From the NCBI RefSeq assembly GCF_028621715.1, contig NZ_CP117466.1:816501-880500 (forward strand): a stretch of 64,000 bases of DNA. Direction: 5' to 3'. Positions 44,993-54,288 of the stretch are shown in pieces; positions within the stretch are counted from its first letter, which is position 1; every line of letters starts with the position of its first letter. The notes beneath the pieces are model-generated. The model saw only the letters and a list, made by a program, of their open reading frames with translations, did not search any database and had not been told where the DNA came from. This stretch comes from Paracoccus marcusii. GTDB taxonomy: Bacteria > Pseudomonadota > Alphaproteobacteria > Rhodobacterales > Rhodobacteraceae. A program made the position numbers and the translations under genes.

Positions 44993-46192
44993 TCACGTCA
45001 ATTCTCCAGAAAATGCCTTATGCAAAAGGGTCTGGCGTAGGTCAGCGATATCCATAATCTGAGCCTTGTATTGTGCCAATGTTGTATCGATTTGGGCGCG
45101 AAGGCCAGAAAGCCGATTAACAATGTGTGTCTGTTTCGTCAGATCGTTTGGGACACGGACAGTGAGCTTGCTCCATTTACCCTTATTGATGATCGGCAAT
45201 GTTGCTTGACCAGAGCCATGCATGACGGCAGCCTGAAACTCAGGAGTTAGCATCTGATAGTAAAGGTATTCGCCACTAATATGGTCATTTGGAATAACTG
45301 CATTGATCTGCTGGTTCGTGGCTATGGGGCGATCACAATAGCCTGTCTTTCCGATGGTCGCACCAATACAAACCATCAATGCAGAACCAGTGGGAAGTAT
45401 ACGAGAAACTGAGGCTCCCTTCTCGCTTAAACCTCGGTTGTCATAAGCTAGCGAGCCATCTGGCAAAAAATCGCCGGGCGTCACGAAGGGCAAGTGATCC
45501 CCAAGGTTTCCCTGATCTGAGGTTTTTGGCGTTGACCCAGTGACGACTGAGCCAAGCGTAGCAAGCGCAGTGTTATTCCATGAGATGGTTTCATCCTTAA
45601 ACGCTACATGCAAAGCACTGCCAAACAACTCCCGCGCGTTTTGGAGGTTGGCTTCTGCGTGGGCGCGGGCGCGGGCCAGACCCTCGAATGCCTCGTCCAG
45701 AACCGCAACAATCCGCTGTTGTTCTTCAAGCGGTGGGAGGGGCAGCTTGATAGATTTAATGAGAGAAAGATTCAGGGACGGATAAGAATTCTCCGGCAGC
45801 AATTCCTGCGCGGCAATCCTGCTAAGAGCATATAACAGATAGCGAGGCTCAGCGAGTCCGCTCTTCGCGGTGATTGTAGCCAAGTGGCTTGACACATAAG
45901 CGTCTCGACGGGTGATAACACGATGGTTCAGAAAGGTTGAGGCGCCACTCTTCGGCATCAAAATCGTTCCGGCAGGAACAAGACGGAGTCCTACAACTCC
46001 TTTCTCGTTCAAAAGGTCTGATGTGCTCTCGATCTCGCCAAATCGAATTTGGCCAACGTCCGACGTTCTGATAAAAGGGTACCGCCCACCTTCGAACAGC
46101 TTCTTGTCCTGCGGTGCGGGATTACCCGCGCCCACGTCAGCAACTTCTTCTAGTTGCCGCTCATGCCACCCTTCCACGCCTAAGTCGTTCAC
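44993..46192 (-). CDS. hsdS: Type I RM specificity subunit
   Basis: A 399-residue HsdS with two target recognition domains, each followed by a conserved helix: LPLPPLEEQQRIVAVLDEAFEGLARARAH in the middle and NRLSGLRAQIDTTLAQYKAQIMDIADLRQTLLHKAFSGEL at the end. It sets the DNA sequence recognised by the complex. It overlaps hsdM by 4 bp (ATGA). Confidence 0.92.
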   Translation of the reverse strand: MNDLGVEGWHERQLEEVADVGAGNPAPQDKKLFEGGRYPFIRTSDVGQIRFGEIESTSDLLNEKGVVGLRLVPAGTILMPKSGASTFLNHRVITRRDAYVSSHLATITAKSGLAEPRYLLYALSRIAAQELLPENSYPSLNLSLIKSIKLPLPPLEEQQRIVAVLDEAFEGLARARAHAEANLQNARELFGSALHVAFKDETISWNNTALATLGSVVTGSTPKTSDQGNLGDHLPFVTPGDFLPDGSLAYDNRGLSEKGASVSRILPTGSALMVCIGATIGKTGYCDRPIATNQQINAVIPNDHISGEYLYYQMLTPEFQAAVMHGSGQATLPIINKGKWSKLTVRVPNDLTKQTHIVNRLSGLRAQIDTTLAQYKAQIMDIADLRQTLLHKAFSGELT

Positions 46193-47688
46193 AGCATCCC
46201 CCGAATATCTTCGAGGATTTGTGCCGTCTCAGCATCCCGCGCCAGCATGTCGGCGATGATCTCTTCGGGGCTTCGCAGCGCCTCGGCCTCGGGCGCGTTG
46301 GGGTTCTTGACCGACAAATCGTAGGTGTGCTCATCAAGATCAGCGCGTTTCATGATCCAGCTTTTCGGCCCGTTAGGCCGGGTGCGCTGCAACTCCATAA
46401 ACTCAGCCAGGTCAGTATCGTTCAGCGGCTTGGTCTTGCCCATGTTGCGGCCCGGATCGAGCTGGTAAAACCAGATGTCCCGCGTCGGTGCCCCCTTTTC
46501 GAAGAACAGCACGACAGTCTTGACCCCTGCCCCCTGAAACGTGCCTTGCGGGCAATCGAGGATGGTATGCAGCTCTGTCGCCTCTAGCAGTTCCTTGCGT
46601 AGGGCGACACTGGCGTTGTCGGTGTTGCTGAGGAAGGTGTTCTTAATCACGACAGCAGCACGCCCACCGGCCCGTAGCTTGCGGATGAAGTGTTGCAGGA
46701 ACAGATAGGCGGTCTCGCCGGTGCGAATTGGGAAGTTCTGCTGGACCTCGCGCCGCTCGCCGCCGCCGAAGGGCGGATTGGCGAGGATGATGTCGTGGCG
46801 GTCCTTTTCCTGAATATCCATCACGTTTTCATTGAGCGTGTTGGCGTGGATAAGGTTCGGAGCCTCGATCCCGTGCAGAACCATGTTCATGATCCCGATG
46901 ATGTAGGCGAGGCCCTTCTTCTCTTGACCGTAGAAGGTCTTGGTTTGCAGGGCTTCGTAATCGGATGCCGACAGCTTGTCGGTGCGCAGATAATCATAGG
47001 CTTCGCAGAGAAAGCCCGCCGAACCAACCGCGCCGTCATAGATCGTCTCGCCGATCTTGGGGTCCGTGACCTTGATCATGGCGCGGATCAGCGGGCGCGG
47101 CGTATAGTATTCACCCCCGTTGCGGCCCGCATTACCCATGCGCCGGATACGGGTTTCGTAAAGTTGGGACAGCTCGTGCCGTCCTGCCTGGGTGTTGAAG
47201 GACAGACCGTCTACGGCTTCGAGAACGTCACGCAGGATATAGCCTGAACGGAACTTGCTGCGCAGCTCGGTGAATACCTCGCCGATCTTGTATTGGATGG
47301 TCTGCGGGCTGGTGGCGGATTGGCGGAAGGAGGCGAGGTACGGGAATAATTCCTGATCTACGAACTTGATCAGGTCATCGCCGATGCGGGCGACATTGTG
47401 GTCAAGCTCACCGTTCTTCTTCGGAGCTGCCCATTTGTCCCAACGGAACCCGCCGTTGATGATCGGCGTGTAATCGTCGCCGTCCAGCTCAGCGCGGTCC
47501 TGACGCTCAGTTTCCAGATCGTGCAGGTATTTGAGGAACAAGACCCATGAGGTCTGCTCTACATAGTCCAGCTCATTAGCAATGCCCTCTTCAGCGCGAA
47601 GGTCTTTTTCAATCTTGTTGAATGCGTTGTCGTACAATGTATCGCCTGCCCGAGATGCGTGAGGTTGTGAAATTGTTATCAGGCGCAT
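46189..47688 (-). CDS. hsdM: Type I RM adenine methyltransferase subunit
   Basis: A 499-residue N6-adenine methyltransferase: the N-terminal helical domain (DNAFNKIEKDLR...YVEQTSWVLFLKYL), the SAM-binding GGEYYTPRPLIRAMI and DGAVGSAGF region, and the catalytic motif ILANPPFGG. It makes the HsdM2S methylase and, with HsdR, the restriction complex. ATG 47688 is chosen. The stretch immediately upstream (47712-47942) is a copy of the island repeat, so the native promoter region may have been replaced. Confidence 0.92.
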   Translation of the reverse strand: MRLITISQPHASRAGDTLYDNAFNKIEKDLRAEEGIANELDYVEQTSWVLFLKYLHDLETERQDRAELDGDDYTPIINGGFRWDKWAAPKKNGELDHNVARIGDDLIKFVDQELFPYLASFRQSATSPQTIQYKIGEVFTELRSKFRSGYILRDVLEAVDGLSFNTQAGRHELSQLYETRIRRMGNAGRNGGEYYTPRPLIRAMIKVTDPKIGETIYDGAVGSAGFLCEAYDYLRTDKLSASDYEALQTKTFYGQEKKGLAYIIGIMNMVLHGIEAPNLIHANTLNENVMDIQEKDRHDIILANPPFGGGERREVQQNFPIRTGETAYLFLQHFIRKLRAGGRAAVVIKNTFLSNTDNASVALRKELLEATELHTILDCPQGTFQGAGVKTVVLFFEKGAPTRDIWFYQLDPGRNMGKTKPLNDTDLAEFMELQRTRPNGPKSWIMKRADLDEHTYDLSVKNPNAPEAEALRSPEEIIADMLARDAETAQILEDIRGML

Positions 47689-47711
47689 CGACAATGCGCA
47701 CCTAGAAACCA

Positions 47712-47942
47712 GCGGCCGGAGGGAGATCTGACACACTGGGCCGGAACGGTGAAATTGGAGGGACACGCGCGCTTGTGCGAGGGGAGAACCGGATTTCTCC
47801 GTGGAGGCTGAGCGCAGCGGCACCAGAGCCCGCGTTCAGATTGCTGGCCGGATGGCAGGCGGACAAATAAATGAAGAGTCGTCAGCTGTGCCAGAGCGAA
47901 GCGGAGGCGCGGCTGTCTGCTGGATCAGCGATCGCGGTACCC
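47712..47942. repeat. Partial third copy of the 350-bp island repeat
   Basis: Matches the inner two thirds of 29721-30070 in the same orientation (GCGGCCGGA to ATCGCGGTACCC), but more diverged. It begins 24 bp before the hsdM start. The gap to the next gene (47943-48051) has nothing I can name. Confidence 0.8.
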
Positions 47943-48051
47943 CTCCACCCATCGATTGCTTCCTCAGCGTGGACGACGCTACGCTGAAGAAACCGGAGCA
48001 GAGCGCCAGAAGTAAAAATGGCTCTATCCATATAGGACGCTGTCAAACGAC

Positions 48052-49857
48052 TTACTTAAAGCGTTCGAAGAGAGTGCCCATTCGGTCGGGAGTTACGTCC
48101 TTCACCTGTGGGCCTTGGCGTTCCGGCCATTTCCCGCCGACATGGGATGGACCTTCCTGGCCAAGCACCTCGAAAACAAAAATTGTTTTGTCGAAATACT
48201 GGACGCACTTCACATGAGAATTCACGTAGGAGCGCAGAGGCTCCGACAGAGCAGATCGACTAATTCGGTCGGTGATATCTTGGAACATCTGGTCAAGGTT
48301 TTTTCCGGAGTGCTGAGCCTCGTGTTCCACTCCGGTCACGTAGAAGCCGCCATGGGTCAAAGGCTGAATTCCGAACAAATCATGCACTCTAGCCGCCGTC
48401 GCGGCATTCTCGGCAACGCCCACGAGGACATAGCCCTTATGCCCTTTGCCGATGTTTGCTATGGCAGCACAAGTTTCGATGATCTTGTCGAACGAACCCT
48501 CGTCAAACGAGGGGTTGGCATTGAGCGTGTAGAAGCCCTGCTTGAAGTCGTAAGCAGCCTGCTCAGTCTTCGAGTTCGTCAGGAGGTTCTGGAACTTGGT
48601 AACCCAATGAACCTTTGCTGGATCGGGGTTCTTGTCGTCTTCGAAATGACCTTGGATCCAGCCTACGACGGAGTTGACCGTCTTACCGCGGTTTTCCGCG
48701 CCCCATTTGCCACCGTCCTGGATCTCGACGTTCTTCCCGCAGTCGGTGAGGCACCTGATGAGGCCCGCGCTGTTGGACACGACCATGCCGCGCCTCACGA
48801 TCAGATCGTGAAAGGCGAGAAATACGGCTTGGAAGTAACGCGGCACTGGATTGCCGCCGTTCCCATTCGGGAAGATGAGCGTTGTGAACGTGGTCCGGGC
48901 TTGCCCAAGCAACAGGATAAGAGCGTCCTGTACACGCTGATAGTCAAGATCGACCAGTTCCGGGCTTCGCTTCCTGATCGCGTTATCTACAGCATCAAAC
49001 CTTGCCTTGCTTGTCGTGGTCACCGGGAATGTAGCGCCATAGTAGTCGTCGAACAGCTCCGTCCGGGATGGCAAAGGTTCGTCTGAGACCATGTATGCAA
49101 CCAGGTCAGCTACCATCTCCTCGTCTCGGCTCTGCCGAAGCTGGTCCTTTGTCAAAATTCCATGCGCCACCCAGAACACGCTGTCGGCACTGATGCCGTA
49201 ATCGAGTTCGCGATTGGTTATGCTGATCTTATTCATCTCGCCGAGCAGAAGCAGGTCTGAGTTCGAGGTGTCGCCCCGGACGCCTGCCGAGATCTGGCGA
49301 ACGCAGTCGGCAAAGGCGTCTGTGGCGCCTGCCGCCCGCAGTTCCTGCCGGGAGAGCTGTCGGCCACCGGAGTTGATACGCCGGAAGACTTCTTCCACGG
49401 ACTCGCCACGAGCCGCCTCGTAGATCGAGAGCGGCACCGGATAGGACGCAATCGCCAAACACTGATCGCGATCAAGGATCGGAGTCCTCTGTTCGATCAC
49501 CTTGCGATCGAGGAGATCTTTCGTCGTCGCAAAGGTGTTGAGGTCAAAGTATCCTCCGCCGACTGTATATTCGTTCCCGATAAATGACGTAATGGCGTTC
49601 ATCCGTTGCATCCCATCGATGATTTCCAGGGTGCCGTCCTGCCGTCCAAGCGGCTCGGCAAGCAGGATAATCGGAACCGGGAAGCCCCTGATGATAGAGT
49701 CGATGAAGTTCTGCTTCTCTTCAATCGTCCAGATCAGCTTTCGCTGATAGCGTCGGTTCACAACGTACTTGTTGTCCAGGTAGTTGATGAATACCCGTTC
49801 CACCTGTTCGCCACGAACGATGAGTTCCTGCTGTGCCCCTGCCAATTTCTCCGCCAT
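48052..49857 (-). CDS. DUF262 protein with a Schlafen/AlbA-like C-terminal region
   Basis: A 601-residue protein. The N-terminal DUF262 (GmrS/DndB-like fold) has YQRKLIWTIEEKQNFIDSII, GFPVPIILL, and the key IIDGMQRMNAI and RRINSGGRQLS motifs. Near residue 440 a second domain appears: FDKIIETCAAIANIGKGHKGYVLVGVAENAATAARV, which matches the AlbA_2/Schlafen fold (normally AxANTxGG.ILVGV). DUF262 proteins take part in defence against modified phage DNA and in nucleotide-dependent cleavage. A defence role is inferred; I know of no named system with this fusion. ATG 49857 chosen. Confidence 0.72.
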   Translation of the reverse strand: MAEKLAGAQQELIVRGEQVERVFINYLDNKYVVNRRYQRKLIWTIEEKQNFIDSIIRGFPVPIILLAEPLGRQDGTLEIIDGMQRMNAITSFIGNEYTVGGGYFDLNTFATTKDLLDRKVIEQRTPILDRDQCLAIASYPVPLSIYEAARGESVEEVFRRINSGGRQLSRQELRAAGATDAFADCVRQISAGVRGDTSNSDLLLLGEMNKISITNRELDYGISADSVFWVAHGILTKDQLRQSRDEEMVADLVAYMVSDEPLPSRTELFDDYYGATFPVTTTSKARFDAVDNAIRKRSPELVDLDYQRVQDALILLLGQARTTFTTLIFPNGNGGNPVPRYFQAVFLAFHDLIVRRGMVVSNSAGLIRCLTDCGKNVEIQDGGKWGAENRGKTVNSVVGWIQGHFEDDKNPDPAKVHWVTKFQNLLTNSKTEQAAYDFKQGFYTLNANPSFDEGSFDKIIETCAAIANIGKGHKGYVLVGVAENAATAARVHDLFGIQPLTHGGFYVTGVEHEAQHSGKNLDQMFQDITDRISRSALSEPLRSYVNSHVKCVQYFDKTIFVFEVLGQEGPSHVGGKWPERQGPQVKDVTPDRMGTLFERFK

Positions 49858-49999
49858 TCTTAACCGCCTATTGCCCGACAAACATACAAGTCGCATGGAA
49901 AGATTCCAGCGTACTTGTCAGGGTTTATGCTTCGGCCTTCCGTTGAGGGTCGTGCCCAACGCTGCGTCCGGAAAGCCCAAACAGTGCGCGGCGAACACG

Positions 50000-50128
50000 A
50001 ATGCCAGCAAACGGCTCTGCGCGTCGTTCACGCGCCGACCTGTGACCGTCCGCTTTCGTATATCTGAGATGCCTGAGAGGCAGACCGACTGACAGAAAAG
50101 GCAAAACTATCTGCCGCTAAACATCGGG
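50000..50128. repeat. 129-bp imperfect direct repeat, tRNA-proximal copy
   Basis: Gap-free match to 29419-29547 (about three quarters identical by eye). Ends 5 bp from the CCA end of tRNA-Pro. The 49858-49999 stretch has no gene; it contains the likely promoter of the DUF262 gene. Confidence 0.7.
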
Positions 50129-50132
50129 GAAA

Positions 50133-50209
50133 TGGTCGGAGCGAGAGGATTCGAACCTCCGACCCCCTGCTCCCGAAGCAGGTGCGCTACCAGGCTGCGC
50201 TACGCTCCG
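50133..50209 (-). tRNA. tRNA-Pro, anticodon CGG
   Basis: A complete cloverleaf of 77 nt including CCA. The acceptor stem CGGAGCG pairs with CGCTCCG; the anticodon arm reads CCTGC-TTCGGGA-GCAGG, giving anticodon CGG; the T loop is GGTTCGAATCC. The CCA is encoded. The island lies directly at its 3' side, the usual place for integration of mobile elements. Confidence 0.97.
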
Positions 50210-50258
50210 ACCGTAGGACGGGCAGGTAGCGCGACGATCCGGAGAATGCAAGCCCCCA

Positions 50259-51215
50259 TCAGCGACGGGGCGCCCACAATCTTTGCAGGATCGTCGATTT
50301 CGGCGCCGTCACCGTCTCGGCGCGCAGGCGGGCGCTGGTGGCGGGGCGATTGGCGCTGACGCCGCGGCCTTCGCGCCAGACGATGTAGATGCCCGAGGCG
50401 ATGATCACCCCCGCGCCCAGCAGGGTGGCGGGGTCGACGCCCTCTCCGAACAGGAACCAGCCATAGCCGGTCGCCCACAGGATCTGCGAATACTGCATGG
50501 GCGCCACGATCGCGGCCTCTCCGGTGCGATAGGCCATGATGACCAGGAACCCGCCCATCAGGCCAAGCCCCGCGATGATGCCGGTCATCGCCAGATGCAC
50601 CAGCTCCATCGGCTGATAGCTGACCGACAGCGCCGCGCCGGTCGCGAAGAAGTTGCCCAGCATCGGCCACATCATCAGCACCATCGGGCGTTCGGCCCGG
50701 CCAAGGCGGCGGATGATCACCGCGGCCAACGCGCTGGCCGTGGCGCCGGCCATCGCGGCGATGTGGCCCAGCTGGATCTCCTGCCCGCCCGGGCGCAGCA
50801 CGATCAGCACGCCGGTCAGGCCGACGATGACGGCGGCCCAGCGGTGCCAGCCGACCCTCTCGCCCAGAAGCGGGATCGACAGGATGGTGATCAGCAGGGG
50901 CGTCGTGAACAGGATCGCATAGACCTGCGTCAGCGGCAGGGTCGAGAAGGCGAAGAACCCCGCCATCCCCGCCACCACGGCGCACAACGTGCGCAGGATC
51001 ACCCAGCCCGGATTGGCCGGGCGCAGCGTGCCGGGCTGGGGGTCGCGCATCAGCACGATGCTGACCAGCGGGAACGACAGGAGCGATGCGAAGAACAGGA
51101 TCTGCATCGCCGGATAGATGGCACCCAGCGACTTGATCACCACGTCATGCGTGGCATAGAGGCCCATCGCCGCAAGCTGCAGCAATGCGCCTCTGACATT
51201 GGCGGTCAGGGCCAA
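50259..51215 (-). CDS. EamA/DMT-family transporter
   Basis: A 318-residue inner-membrane protein with ten hydrophobic helices in two EamA repeats, for example the ITILSIPLLGERVGWHRW and WATGYGWFLFGEGVDPATL stretches typical of RhaT/EamA exporters. It begins one base after the leuB stop, so the genes are probably cotranscribed. Substrate unknown; metabolite export is the family role. Confidence 0.88.
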   Translation of the reverse strand: MALTANVRGALLQLAAMGLYATHDVVIKSLGAIYPAMQILFFASLLSFPLVSIVLMRDPQPGTLRPANPGWVILRTLCAVVAGMAGFFAFSTLPLTQVYAILFTTPLLITILSIPLLGERVGWHRWAAVIVGLTGVLIVLRPGGQEIQLGHIAAMAGATASALAAVIIRRLGRAERPMVLMMWPMLGNFFATGAALSVSYQPMELVHLAMTGIIAGLGLMGGFLVIMAYRTGEAAIVAPMQYSQILWATGYGWFLFGEGVDPATLLGAGVIIASGIYIVWREGRGVSANRPATSARLRAETVTAPKSTILQRLWAPRR

Positions 51216-52337
51216 TCAGGCCTCCAGCGCGGCGACGATGGCATCGCCCATCTGCGCCGTGCTGATCGGGGTGCCGCCGTCGGGCCCCATCAGGTCGGCG
51301 GTGCGCAGGCCGTCGGCCAGCACACGCTCGACCGCGGCCTCCAGCGCGTCGGCCGCGGCACCCTCGCCGAAGGAATAGCGCAGGGCCATGGCGAAGGAGA
51401 GGATGCAGGCGATCGGGTTGGCCTTGCCCTGCCCCGCGATGTCGGGTGCCGATCCGTGGACCGGTTCGTACAGCGCCTTGGGCCGGCCGTTCGCCATCAC
51501 CGCGCCCAGCGACGCGGACGGCAGCATGCCCAGCGAGCCGGTCAGCATCGCCGCCGCGTCCGACAGCAGGTCGCCGAACAGGTTGTCGGTCACGATCACG
51601 TCGAACTGGCGCGGCGCGCGCACCAGCTGCATCGCGCCGTTATCGGCATACATGTGCGACAGGGCCACGTCGGGGTATTCGTTGTCATGCACCCACTGGA
51701 CCTCCTCGCGCCACAGGATGCCCGATTCCATCACGTTGGCCTTTTCCATCGAACAGACCTTGTTGCCGCGGGCGCGGGCCAGCTCGAAGGCGGACCGGGC
51801 GACGCGGCGGATCTCTCCGCTGGTGTAACGCTGGGTGTTGATGCCGACGCGGCCACCCTCGTTGTCGGGATTGTTGTCGTCGGAATGGATGCCGCGCGGT
51901 TCGCCGAAATAGACGCCTGAGGTCAGCTCGCGCACGATCAGGATGTCCAGGCCGGCCACGACCTCGCGCTTCAGGCTGCTGAAGTCGGCCAGCGCGTCAA
52001 AGCACTGCGCCGGACGCAGGTTGGCGAACAGGTCCATCTCCTTGCGCAGGCGCAGCAGGCCGCGTTCGGGTTTAACACTGAAATCCAGGACGTCGTATTT
52101 CGGGCCGCCGACCGCACCCAGCAGGACCGCATCCACCGCCTGAGCCTTGGCCATCGTCGCATCCGCCAAGGGCACGCCATGCACATCATAGGCAGCGCCG
52201 CCCACCAGGTCATGGGTCACGTCGAAGGTCATGCCGCGGTTCACCTGGAACCAGTCGATGACCTTGACCACCTCGCCCATGACTTCGGGGCCGATCCCGT
52301 CGCCGGGCAGGATGAGAAGCGAATAGCGGTCGGACAT
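51216..52337 (-). CDS. leuB: 3-isopropylmalate dehydrogenase
   Basis: A 373-residue enzyme of leucine biosynthesis that oxidises and decarboxylates 3-isopropylmalate with NAD. Clear family motifs: [45 protein letters not shown], the metal/substrate loop [15 protein letters not shown] and [22 protein letters not shown] 52337 has GGAGGGAT upstream. Its leuC/leuD partners are not in the window. Confidence 0.97.
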   Translation of the reverse strand: MSDRYSLLILPGDGIGPEVMGEVVKVIDWFQVNRGMTFDVTHDLVGGAAYDVHGVPLADATMAKAQAVDAVLLGAVGGPKYDVLDFSVKPERGLLRLRKEMDLFANLRPAQCFDALADFSSLKREVVAGLDILIVRELTSGVYFGEPRGIHSDDNNPDNEGGRVGINTQRYTSGEIRRVARSAFELARARGNKVCSMEKANVMESGILWREEVQWVHDNEYPDVALSHMYADNGAMQLVRAPRQFDVIVTDNLFGDLLSDAAAMLTGSLGMLPSASLGAVMANGRPKALYEPVHGSAPDIAGQGKANPIACILSFAMALRYSFGEGAAADALEAAVERVLADGLRTADLMGPDGGTPISTAQMGDAIVAALEA

Positions 52338-52509
52338 GATCCCTCCATCAGGTGCCAGCCGCGACAGCGCAGGCTGCGGCTTCGGGTTAGACGCCGCCCG
52401 CCCTAGGGTCAAGCGCGGCGGGGAACGGGCGCTCACGACAGTTTGCCTTGCGCCCGGGGGGCTGCTGGTCGACCCTGTCGCCCGACCAGCCCTGTGAATG
52501 AGGAATGCG

Positions 52510-53013
52510 ATGACCCGCTGGACTGTCCTGATGATCGCCGCCGCGGCGGCGCTGACGCAACCCGCCTTGGCGCAGACCTCGGACGGGGTGCCGGGCGACC
52601 GGGTCGTGGTACCGCTGCCGGACGTGTCTGGGCTGTCCGACGACGAGGCGCAGGCGCTGGCGCGCGACGTCGCGCAGATGACCGTGATCACCGCGGAATG
52701 CCCCGAACACGATGTCAGCGGTCCGGAATTTCAGCTGATGGCCGGCACCACTGATGCGCTGACCGAACGGCTGGGGCTGGACCCGGTCAGCTATGACCGT
52801 GACTATGTCCGCCCGGCCTTTGCCGTGGTCGAGGAGGCGGATGCCTGCGACCGGCTTGGCCCGCAGGTTCCCGAACTGATCGCCCGGCTGGAGGGGATGG
52901 GCGGCAGCACCCAGCCCGTGACGCCGGGCCTGGCCGAGGCCGCCGCCGCCAAGGCCGCCGCCGCGGGCGCCAGCGACACGGCCTCCGACGCGGAAGCCGT
53001 CCCCGCCGAATAA
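52510..53013 (+). CDS. Hypothetical secreted protein
   Basis: A 167-residue protein with a signal peptide ([22 protein letters not shown]). The mature part has two Cys (in TAECPEH and ADACDRL) and an Ala/Lys-rich tail. The ATG at 52510 has AGGA upstream; the frame also has an ATG at 52498. Function unknown; probably periplasmic. Confidence 0.7.
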   Translation: MTRWTVLMIAAAAALTQPALAQTSDGVPGDRVVVPLPDVSGLSDDEAQALARDVAQMTVITAECPEHDVSGPEFQLMAGTTDALTERLGLDPVSYDRDYVRPAFAVVEEADACDRLGPQVPELIARLEGMGGSTQPVTPGLAEAAAAKAAAAGASDTASDAEAVPAE

Positions 53014-53100
53014 CGCCCCGCCGCCCCGGCGTGATTTGCACGTCTTGCAGCTTCCGCGTCCTTGGCCCAGCGTGGCGCCGGGGAACGGAGGAACGAATTC

Positions 53101-54288
53101 ATGCTCAAGGCCGGATTGGTCAGCCTGGTGCTGGCCTATATGCTGTCGCAATTCTATCGGGCCTTTCTGGCCGTGCTGGCCCCGGTGCTGCAGGATCAGG
53201 TCGGCGCCGGCCCCGGCGATTTGGCCCTGTCATCGGGGCTGTGGTTCATCGCCTTCGCGCTGATGCAGCTGCCGGTGGGGGCGGCGCTGGACCGGTTCGG
53301 ACCGCGCCGCACGGTGGCGTGGCTGATGGCGGTGGGCGGGGCCGGAGGCGCGGTGATCTTTGCGATGGCAGACGCACCGTGGCACCTGCATCTGGCGATG
53401 ACCGCATTGGGCATCGGTTGCTCTCCGGCGCTGATGGGGCCGTATTTCATCTTCGCGCGCGAATACCCGCCCGCGTCCTTCGGGATGCTGGCCGGGGTGC
53501 TGGTGGGGTTCGGATCGCTGGGCAACATCCTGGGCGCCTCGCCCCTGGTCTGGGTGATCGAGGCCGCGGGGTGGCGCCAGACCCTGTGGGGGCTTGCGGC
53601 CGTGACACTGATGGTGGCCGCGCTGGTCCTGGCGGCGGTGCGCGACCCGGCGCGGCTGGGCGCGGGGCATCCGCAGGGCTCGATCGGTCAGATCCTGCGC
53701 CTGCGCGCGCTGTGGTTCATCGTGCCGCTGTTCGGCGTGAACTATGCGGTGACGGCGGCAATCCGCGGATTGTGGGCCGCCCCCTGGCTGGAGCAGGTGC
53801 ATGGCGCCGACGCGACCCAGATCGGCCGGGTCACGCTGGCGATGGGCCTGGCCATGGTCGCGGGCAGCTTTGCCGTCGGACCCGCCGCGCGCCTGGCCGG
53901 CAGCGCGCGCCGTGCGACGATGTTGTTTTCCGCGGTGATGATCGTCACGCTGGCGGTGATGTGGCAGGCCCCCGCCCTGCCCCTGCCCACAGTGACCGCG
54001 CTGCTGGTCGTGCTGGGGTTCTTCGGGTCGGCTTATCCCTTGCTGATGGCGCATGGACGATCGTTCCTGCCACCACATCTGGTGGGACGCGGGATGACCT
54101 TCCTCAACATGATCTCCATCGGTGGGGTCGGGGTGATGCAGTTCGCGTCGCGCCCGGTCTATGCCGCGGCACAGGGTGCCTATGCGCCCGCGCAGGCCTT
54201 CGCTATGCTGTGGCTGTTCTTCCTGATCCCGCTGGCGATCGGGTTCCTGCTGTATTTCCTGACGCCCGAGGCCGCCGCCCATGACTGA
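53101..54288 (+). CDS. MFS transporter
   Basis: A 395-residue protein with twelve hydrophobic helices and the MFS loop signature GAALDRFGPRRTVAWLM between helices 2 and 3. The closest resemblance is to nitrate/nitrite- or sugar-phosphate-type MFS carriers, but the substrate is open. The ATG at 53101 has GGAGG upstream. It overlaps the glycosyltransferase gene by 8 bp. Confidence 0.88.
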   Translation: MLKAGLVSLVLAYMLSQFYRAFLAVLAPVLQDQVGAGPGDLALSSGLWFIAFALMQLPVGAALDRFGPRRTVAWLMAVGGAGGAVIFAMADAPWHLHLAMTALGIGCSPALMGPYFIFAREYPPASFGMLAGVLVGFGSLGNILGASPLVWVIEAAGWRQTLWGLAAVTLMVAALVLAAVRDPARLGAGHPQGSIGQILRLRALWFIVPLFGVNYAVTAAIRGLWAAPWLEQVHGADATQIGRVTLAMGLAMVAGSFAVGPAARLAGSARRATMLFSAVMIVTLAVMWQAPALPLPTVTALLVVLGFFGSAYPLLMAHGRSFLPPHLVGRGMTFLNMISIGGVGVMQFASRPVYAAAQGAYAPAQAFAMLWLFFLIPLAIGFLLYFLTPEAAAHD

